Assembly (NCBI GenBank): GCA_934096015.1
Contig: CAKOLD010000027.1
Coordinates: forward strand, 1 to 11,379
Length of the DNA: 11,379 bases
DNA from: an uncultured Bacilli bacterium
GTDB taxonomy: Bacteria > Bacillota_I > Bacilli_A > RF39 > UBA660
Direction: 5' to 3'
The translations under genes were made by a program, and so were the position numbers. Of the stretch, positions 1-3,655 are shown piece after piece. Below the pieces are notes generated by a model. That model did no database searches. It was not told the DNA's origin and saw only the letters and a list, made by a program, of their open reading frames with translations. Every line of letters starts with the position of its first letter. The stretch's first letter is position 1.

Positions 1-32
1 ATTTTATCTTTGTTTGTTAAAATGTTTATAGA

Positions 33-156
33 GATTTGATGAATATCAATCGTCTTATGCGAAAAGTTGTAGATTACTACGACACTCGCACCAGATTGAT
101 AGTAAACTCGAATTTTCGGGTAAAAATTTAAAACGGCTTATCAAAAAACCGTTTTT
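33..156 (+). ncRNA. Candidate structured RNA of unknown class, 3' part
   Basis: Bases 44-121 are about 38 percent G+C by my count, well above the very AT-rich surroundings, and they fold well on the plus strand. A long interrupted stem pairs 44-51 with 94-101 (8 bp), 58-61 with 87-90 (4 bp) and 66-72 with 77-83 (7 bp, one G-U, loop ATTA). A second stem pairs 106-111 with 116-121. An intrinsic terminator at 130-156 follows. An alternative small hairpin, 33-40 with 45-51 (one bulged T), competes for the same 45-51 strand. The same bases read as protein give only a 30-codon frame (39-131) with arginine codons unlike the rest of the window. I do not recognise the family. The 5' end is unknown and may lie outside the window. 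A small RNA, a riboswitch-like leader or a tracrRNA tail are all possible. Confidence 0.42.
130..156 (+). terminator. Intrinsic terminator of the left-edge RNA
   Basis: Bases 130-136 (AAAACGG) pair with 149-155 (CCGTTTT) around a 12-base loop, and the right arm runs into a T tract (151-156). It closes the structured stretch that precedes it. Confidence 0.6.
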
Positions 157-424
157 ATATTATTATGAATATGTCAAGTAACTTGCATAAAATAAAAAAA
201 GAGGAATATTTGACCTTGTAAGTGAATGTTGTCGTCTTTAATTTAATAGACATAACACTCTATCAATGCTGAAGAGTGACTATTTTTTAATTTTTATTGC
301 TAACACCAATAAGGTAGAAAGTAACAAAATGATAGCAATGAGCTTTGGAACTTTTAATAAATATTTTAAAAATAGGATAGATTATTTCAATAGAGATTAA
401 AGATAAAAAGGAGAGAATTAGTTT
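157..424. other. Gene-poor stretch with one hairpin-terminator
   Basis: I find no convincing gene here. The stretch holds the hairpin pair at 228-288 described separately and a purine-rich Shine-Dalgarno (about 406-413) serving the ORF at 425. A 44-codon frame (266-400) and a 16-codon GTG frame (222-272) exist, but both lack a ribosome binding site at a sensible distance and show no recognisable protein features. Confidence 0.4.
228..288 (+). terminator. Hairpin followed by intrinsic terminator
   Basis: Bases 256-261 (CACTCT) pair with 273-278 (AGAGTG) over an 11-base loop, followed by a six-T run (283-288). Just upstream, 228-237 pairs with 248-256 (nine pairs, one bulged C, loop of 10). 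The two hairpins share base 256, so both ends compete slightly. The pair could end a short transcript starting after 156 or act as an attenuator ahead of the ORF at 425. Confidence 0.45.
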
Positions 425-661
425 ATGGATATTATAAAATTAGAAGATTTAGAATATAAAAGTTCCTTTGGAGTAAATTCCGGAAAAATTCAAAACGGAT
501 ATAGAATAGTATATTTTTATCCCGATAATTCGTATAAAGTTGGCACTTTTTCAGGATGCATTGAGGATTTTATGATGGATTTTGTTGATATCGAACCTAT
601 AGATGAAGATACTGAAATACCAAATTTTATATCAATAGATGACTTGCTAGATAGATATTAA
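425..661 (+). CDS. Small acidic protein of unknown function
   Basis: This is a 78-residue protein that I do not recognise. It is strongly acidic, with 17 Asp/Glu against 6 Lys/Arg. It has no membrane segment or signal peptide. A middle part rich in Tyr, Phe and Gly (residues about 25-45) looks like beta strands, followed by an acidic helix-like tail ending in DDLLDRY. The start is supported by an AAAAGGAG site about 11 bases upstream. After its TAA the same frame stays open for another 22 codons (662-730) with plausible protein sequence, so the gene may be the shortened form of a protein of about 100 residues. No neighbour gives a functional clue. Small acidic proteins next to accessory DNA are sometimes antitoxins or inhibitors, but nothing here shows that. 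Confidence 0.55.
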   Translation: MDIIKLEDLEYKSSFGVNSGKIQNGYRIVYFYPDNSYKVGTFSGCIEDFMMDFVDIEPIDEDTEIPNFISIDDLLDRY

Positions 662-730
662 AAAGAATTAAATAATATTGCTGGAGTAGCATTATATAAA
701 ACAGATGGAACACTTGTTTCAAAAAAATAA
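662..730 (+). other. In-frame continuation after the stop of the 425 ORF
   Basis: This piece is read in the same frame as the preceding ORF, directly after its TAA. It encodes 22 residues including the run IAGVALYKTDGTLVSKK and ends in TAA at 728-730. The composition is normal for a protein end and unlike the random AT-rich sequence that follows. A one-base change of the first TAA to TAT would restore a 101-codon gene. It is therefore either a recent nonsense mutation or a chance extension. Confidence 0.3.
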
Positions 731-1250
731 AAAATATTAAAACTTTGTAAATTAATATCATAAGAAATTAAAATGATAATTCTTATCTAGGTAATTTGTG
801 CACATTTTAATAAATTAGTAACCTTGTAGATAAAATTGATTTTATTAAATACTATCTTTTTTTAAAAGCAAATACATGAACCAAGAGAATATAAACTAAA
901 GTACTTGTAAATGTAACATTATAATAGTTTTAAAACAATATTACTACATTAACATAAAACTGAATTATTTATATAAAATATTGGAAAGAATATTATTTTA
1001 ATAAAGGTCTAAAATATAACTAAAAAAAAAATAAATGATTCTGAAAAAGTAGGAATGAAACATGAAATATATGAAGAACAAATAAAAGTTGTAGAAATAT
1101 ATTTATATGAAGAAGGAATAATAAAAATCAGTATTTTTGCTGATCAAATGATTGATATTTTTAAGTTGTCTAGCGACATAATTAATCATGTTAATAATAC
1201 AAAAAAACCTAAGTTTGTAAAAATATAATTCAATTTTAAATTATTAAAAT
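731..1250. other. AT-rich stretch with no clear gene
   Basis: Stops are dense in all frames up to about 1012. No terminator or promoter stands out, apart from weak AT-only inverted repeats. From 1013 a single frame opens on the plus strand (next entry). At 1232-1251 an 8-bp perfect inverted repeat, AATTTTAA and TTAAAATT around ATTA, abuts the -35 box of the following gene and could be an operator or simply low-complexity sequence. Confidence 0.4.
1055..1228 (+). CDS. Possible 57-residue protein or gene remnant
   Basis: The frame is open from 1013, with ATG at 1055 and TAA at 1226-1228. The protein begins MKHEIYEEQI and ends KKPKFVKI. It is soluble, with alternating charged and hydrophobic residues suggesting a beta strand (EIYLYEEGIIKISIF) and then a helix (residues about 29-47). 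I do not recognise it. The purine run AGGA touches the ATG, which is too close for a good ribosome binding site, and the frame continues sensibly upstream of the ATG. It may therefore be the C-terminal remnant of a longer decayed gene rather than an intact one. Confidence 0.28.
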   Translation: MKHEIYEEQIKVVEIYLYEEGIIKISIFADQMIDIFKLSSDIINHVNNTKKPKFVKI

Positions 1251-1281
1251 TTGGCAAAATAAAATATTAATATGATATACT
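1251..1281 (+). promoter_or_regulatory. Promoter of the PAP2 gene
   Basis: TTGGCA (1251-1256) is followed by GATATA after 17 bases, or by TATACT (1276-1281) after 19. TG at 1273-1274 one base before TATACT makes an extended -10. The predicted start, near 1286-1288, leaves a leader of only about 8 to 10 bases before the ATG. Confidence 0.55.
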
Positions 1282-1295
1282 TTTAATAGAGTGTG

Positions 1296-1946
1296 ATGAA
1301 TGTGATAAAAAAAATAAAAGATTATATTTTAACAAATTATAAATGGATTATTTGTTTTTTGTGTTTAATACTTTTTTTAGAAGTAGCAGAAGATGTATTT
1401 ACCAATGAACTAATGAAACTAGATACTAAAGGATATTATTATGTTTCTAAATTCTTACTTAAAGACAATATAACTCCCATAGTAAAATATATTACTTGGT
1501 TTGGAAGTCCATTTTGTTTAATGCTTGCAACTTTAATAACAGTATCAATATTATTTGAAAAAAATAAAAAACAAGCTCTATTAATACCAATTAATTTAAT
1601 TACAATAACTTTATTAAATCAAATATTGAAATTTATTTTACAAAGACCAAGACCAACAGAATTTAGGTTAATTGAAGAAACAGGATTTAGCTTTCCATCA
1701 GGACATTCTATGGTAAGCATGGCTTTCTATGGATATCTAATATATCTAATTTATAAAAATCTAAAAAATAAATATTTAAAATATATTCTAATAACCATAC
1801 TAAGTTTATTAATCATATTTATAGGAATAAGTAGAATTTATTTAGGAGTACATTATACTTCAGATGTCTTAGCAGGATTCTTAATTTCAATATCATATTT
1901 AACAGTATTTATAAGTTTTACAAACAATAAAATATTAAATAAATAA
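1296..1946 (+). CDS. PAP2-family membrane phosphatase
   Basis: This is an integral membrane acid phosphatase of the PAP2 family. These enzymes remove phosphate from lipids such as phosphatidate, phosphatidylglycerol phosphate or undecaprenyl pyrophosphate at the outer face of the membrane. All three family motifs are present, numbered from ATG 1296: K112 with R119-P120 (KX6RP), PSGH at 134-137 with the acid-base His137, and S179-R180 with H186 and D190 (SRX5HX3D). About six membrane segments are visible, near 16-29, 71-87, 94-115, 139-154, 161-178 and 191-209. The length of 216 residues is normal for the bacterial YodM/PgpB/BcrC-like group. Substrate cannot be told from sequence; an undecaprenyl pyrophosphate role would fit the envelope-stress module downstream, but that is inference. 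A GTG at 1293 would add one residue; ATG 1296 is preferred. No strong Shine-Dalgarno is seen and the leader is very short. The gene has its own promoter and no terminator before the next gene's promoter. Confidence 0.9.
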   Translation: MNVIKKIKDYILTNYKWIICFLCLILFLEVAEDVFTNELMKLDTKGYYYVSKFLLKDNITPIVKYITWFGSPFCLMLATLITVSILFEKNKKQALLIPINLITITLLNQILKFILQRPRPTEFRLIEETGFSFPSGHSMVSMAFYGYLIYLIYKNLKNKYLKYILITILSLLIIFIGISRIYLGVHYTSDVLAGFLISISYLTVFISFTNNKILNK

Positions 1947-1955
1947 CAAATATTT

Positions 1956-1984
1956 TTGCAATTTGATCTTAATTATTTTATAAT
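1956..1984 (+). promoter_or_regulatory. Promoter of the DUF1003 gene
   Basis: TTGCAA (1956-1961), a 17-base spacer and a perfect TATAAT (1979-1984). Transcription would start near 1991, exactly where the GGTGAT ribosome site (1991-1996) begins, with the ATG at 2000. The layout is almost the same as the ysxC promoter at 8185-8213. Confidence 0.75.
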
Positions 1985-1999
1985 AAACTTGGTGATAAT

Positions 2000-2521
2000 A
2001 TGGACAAAAAAGTAAGTAAAAAAGAATTAATAAAAATGTTATTAAATAAAAATTTAATAGAAGAAAATGAAGATGAACTTATAGAAATGCTTATAGATAC
2101 TCCGATATCTATTGACGTTGATAAACAAGAAGAAGCAAAAAAAACTGTTGGAGATAAAATGGCAGATTATATTTCTGCCAAAGCTGGAAGTTGGGGATTT
2201 ATTATATTTTTTACTTTATTTTTAATATTCTGGATTATTTTAAATACTAAAATATTAAAAGAAGGTAAACAAATAGATCCATATCCGTTTATTCTTTTGA
2301 ATCTTTTACTATCATGTATAGCAGCACTTCAGGCTCCAATAATTATGATGAGCCAAAATAGACAATCAAAAAAAGACGTGCTAAGAAACCAATGTGACTA
2401 TAAAAGTGATTTAAAAAGTGAAATAATTTTAGAAGAAGTATATGAAAGAATAGAAGAAATTGATAAAAAACAAAATAAAATACTTAATAAAATTAAAGAA
2501 TTAGAAGAAAAAAATAAATAA
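2000..2521 (+). CDS. DUF1003 membrane protein
   Basis: This 173-residue protein is a clear member of the DUF1003 family of uncharacterised bacterial membrane proteins. The conserved core is GDKMADYISAKAGSWGFII (51-69), the N-terminal entry to a membrane segment (about 64-83), then IDPYPFILLNLLLS (92-105), a second membrane segment (about 97-116), and the signature APIIMMSQNRQ (112-122) followed by D126 and DYKSDLKSE (133-141). The N-terminal 45 residues are soluble and acidic and the last 30 form a charged coiled coil (about 145-172), probably cytoplasmic. Two membrane passes leave both ends inside. Function in this family is unknown; roles in magnesium or metal movement have been suggested but nothing here tests that. 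The start is fixed by GGTGAT four bases upstream. It has its own promoter and is followed by a palindromic terminator. Confidence 0.88.
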   Translation: MDKKVSKKELIKMLLNKNLIEENEDELIEMLIDTPISIDVDKQEEAKKTVGDKMADYISAKAGSWGFIIFFTLFLIFWIILNTKILKEGKQIDPYPFILLNLLLSCIAALQAPIIMMSQNRQSKKDVLRNQCDYKSDLKSEIILEEVYERIEEIDKKQNKILNKIKELEEKNK

Positions 2522-2524
2522 TAG

Positions 2525-2553
2525 TTGTAAAAACAATATTAATATGGTATATT
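2525..2553 (+). promoter_or_regulatory. Promoter of tRNA-Met
   Basis: TTGTAA (2525-2530), 17 bases, TATATT (2548-2553), with TG at 2545-2546 giving an extended -10. The predicted start near 2560 leaves about nine bases before the mature tRNA. The -10 box lies within the palindrome that acts as terminator for the upstream gene, so the two signals share DNA. The stretch AATATTAATATG before the -10 also occurs at the PAP2 promoter. Confidence 0.55.
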
Positions 2554-2568
2554 AATATTGTTCTTTTT
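2532..2568 (+). terminator. Perfect 14-bp palindromic terminator of the DUF1003 gene
   Basis: AACAATATTAATAT (2532-2545) and its exact complement ATATTAATATTGTT (2549-2562) flank the three-base spacer GGT and are followed by CTTTTT (2563-2568). The hairpin begins ten bases after the DUF1003 stop and ends directly against the tRNA 5' end. Confidence 0.6.
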
Positions 2569-2645
2569 GGCGGTGTAGCTCAGCTGGCTAGAGCGTCCGG
2601 TTCATACCCGGAAGGTCGGGGGTTCGATCCCCTCCGCCGCTACCA
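2569..2645 (+). tRNA. tRNA-Met (CAT), elongator type
   Basis: This is a complete 77-base tRNA with encoded CCA. Acceptor arm 2569-2575 pairs with 2635-2641 (G1-U72 and U6-G67 wobbles), with discriminator A at 2642 and CCA at 2643-2645. The D stem is GCTC/GAGC (2578-2581, 2591-2594). The anticodon arm is TCCGG/CCGGA with loop TTCATAC, and the CAT anticodon is at 2603-2605. The T arm is GGGGG/CCCTC with TTCGATC. The initiator features (mismatch at 1-72, three G-C pairs at the foot of the anticodon stem) are absent, so this is elongator Met. A lysidine-modified Ile(CAT) tRNA is the alternative. From memory the sequence closely resembles the B. subtilis elongator tRNA-Met, which supports Met. Confidence 0.95.
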
Positions 2646-2655
2646 GAGATAATTT

Positions 2656-2718
2656 CCTTCGAACATTTATAGTTTGAAGGTTCAGATAATCCGTTCACTA
2701 AAAATGGCGGATTTTTTT
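2656..2718 (+). terminator. Terminator region behind tRNA-Met
   Basis: Two hairpins follow the tRNA. The first is a 9-bp stem, CCTTCGAAC (2656-2664) with GTTTGAAGG (2672-2680), one G-U pair, loop of seven. The second is AATCCG (2688-2693) with CGGATT (2708-2713), whose right arm runs into seven T's (2712-2718). The second is a typical intrinsic terminator. The first may protect or position the 3' end for tRNA processing. Confidence 0.65.
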
Positions 2719-2737
2719 GTATATTAAAAAAGAAAGA

Positions 2738-2904
2738 TTGGAGTTTGAGGCAAGTAATTTAGAAGAGAAGATATATTTATCCAAAGATCAATTATTGAAT
2801 ATTTAAATTATGCTCACAAAAATATGAAATACTGGCAAGATTATTATAAATCCCAAAAATTTGAAACAATTATAAGACAATACAAAAAGCTTAACAATCC
2901 CTAG
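2738..2904 (+). pseudogene. Short frameshifted coding remnant, unknown
   Basis: Two overlapping plus-strand frames both look like protein. The first (2738-2806, possible TTG start) reads LEFEASNLEEKIYLSKDQ and then stops. The second is open from 2758 to a TAG at 2902-2904 and contains IIEYLNYAHKNMKYWQDYY, ending YKKLNNP. A single frameshift near 2788-2796 would join them into a protein of about 55 to 60 residues with a helical, Tyr- and Lys-rich end. I do not recognise the family. No convincing start or ribosome site is visible and the 3' end runs into a terminator, so this looks like the tail of a decayed gene lying downstream of a tRNA. Confidence 0.3.
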
Positions 2905-2910
2905 CTTTTT
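2884..2910 (+). terminator. Intrinsic terminator before the ABC operon
   Basis: AAAAAGCT (2884-2891) and AGCTTTTT (2903-2910) form an 8-bp stem over an 11-base loop, with the U-tract inside the right arm. It overlaps the stop codon of the coding remnant and insulates the ABC operon from upstream transcription. Confidence 0.65.
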
Positions 2911-2924
2911 ATAAAAATAAAATT

Positions 2925-2964
2925 TTGTAACTTACTTGTAACTTTAAATATATATAATTAATAT
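2925..2964 (+). promoter_or_regulatory. ABC operon promoter with 11-bp direct repeat
   Basis: TTGTAACTTAC (2925-2935) is followed directly by TTGTAACTTTA (2936-2946). The second TTGTAA works as a -35 box with TAATAT (2959-2964) 17 bases further on. A perfect TATAAT at 2953-2958 is also present but badly spaced for either TTGTAA. Direct repeats of about 10 to 11 bp near the -35 region are typical binding sites of OmpR-family regulators, and such a regulator is encoded at 6317. The link is inferred. Confidence 0.55.
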
Positions 2965-2981
2965 GTACAAAGGAGAATTAT

Positions 2982-3653
2982 ATGGAAATTTTAAAAGTTG
3001 AAAATTTAACAAAAATATATGGAAAAGATAGTACTAAAGTAGTTGCTTTAGACCATGTATCATTTTCTGTAGAAAAAGGAGAATTTGTTGCAATAATTGG
3101 AGCTTCTGGTTCAGGTAAATCAACACTACTTCATTTATTAGGAGGAGTAGATAGACCAACTAGCGGTAGAGTATTAATTGATGGAAAAGATATTTTTGAA
3201 CTAGATGATGATAAGTTAGCCATTTTTCGAAGAAGACAGGTAGGATTAATTTATCAATTTTATAATTTAATTCCTATACTTAACGTTGAAGAAAATATTA
3301 CATTACCACTAGCATTAGACAATAGAGAAATTGATAAAAATAAACTAAGAGAAATCATTAAATTATTAGGACTAGAAAACCGAAAAAAACATTTACCAAA
3401 TGAATTATCTGGTGGACAACAACAAAGGACCAGTATAGGTAGAGCTTTAATTACTAATCCGACAATCATACTAGCAGATGAACCAACAGGAAACTTAGAT
3501 AGTAAATCTAGCGAAGAAATTGTTGCATTGCTTAAAAAAACTAATAAAGAATTAAATCAAACAATTATAATGATAACGCATAATATTGAAATAGCAAAAT
3601 GTGCTGACAGAATAATTGAAATTGAAGATGGCAAAATTGTTAAGGAGGACTAA
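2982..3653 (+). CDS. ABC transporter ATPase, MacB/LolD-like export type
   Basis: This is the cytoplasmic ATP-binding subunit that powers the FtsX-type permease encoded next. In order: Walker A GASGSGKST (40-48, Lys46), Q-loop Gln92 in YQFYNLIP, signature LSGGQQQR (142-149), Walker B IILADEP (162-168, catalytic Glu167), D-loop NLDS (171-174) and the switch His200. The length of 223 residues is that of the LolD/MacB/SalX/BceA group, which pairs with permeases that act as mechanotransmitters or peptide exporters rather than importers. AAAGGAG six bases before the ATG fixes the start. It is the first gene of the operon, and its 3' end carries the AAGGAGG ribosome site for the permease, whose ATG comes two bases after this stop. 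Substrate is unknown; antimicrobial peptides are the usual guess for this arrangement with a two-component system. Confidence 0.93.
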   Translation: MEILKVENLTKIYGKDSTKVVALDHVSFSVEKGEFVAIIGASGSGKSTLLHLLGGVDRPTSGRVLIDGKDIFELDDDKLAIFRRRQVGLIYQFYNLIPILNVEENITLPLALDNREIDKNKLREIIKLLGLENRKKHLPNELSGGQQQRTSIGRALITNPTIILADEPTGNLDSKSSEEIVALLKKTNKELNQTIIMITHNIEIAKCADRIIEIEDGKIVKED

Positions 3654-3655
3654 AA

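Noticed and set aside
39..131. A 30-codon ORF with CGN arginine codons in the left-edge stretch
   Set aside because: It is short, has no ribosome binding site, and is better explained by the G+C-rich pairing segments of a structured RNA. An upstream in-frame stop at 18-20 also rules out a longer gene end.
222..272. A 16-codon GTG leader-peptide frame ahead of the second terminator
   Set aside because: No run of one amino acid, no proper ribosome site and a GTG start; nothing supports a translation-based attenuator.
266..400. A 44-codon ORF ahead of the small acidic gene
   Set aside because: It starts inside the loop of a terminator hairpin, has no ribosome site and no recognisable features.
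1..1290. CRISPR array or insertion sequence in the gene-poor left part
   Set aside because: I looked for regularly spaced direct repeats, terminal inverted repeats and transposase motifs and found none.
2603..2605. Initiator tRNA-fMet reading of the CAT anticodon
   Set aside because: The initiator hallmarks (unpaired 1-72 position and three G-C pairs at the base of the anticodon stem) are missing.
3260..3469. Minus-strand ORF inside the ATPase gene
   Set aside because: It is the antisense of the well-supported ATPase with all its motifs; no ribosome site and a low-complexity product.
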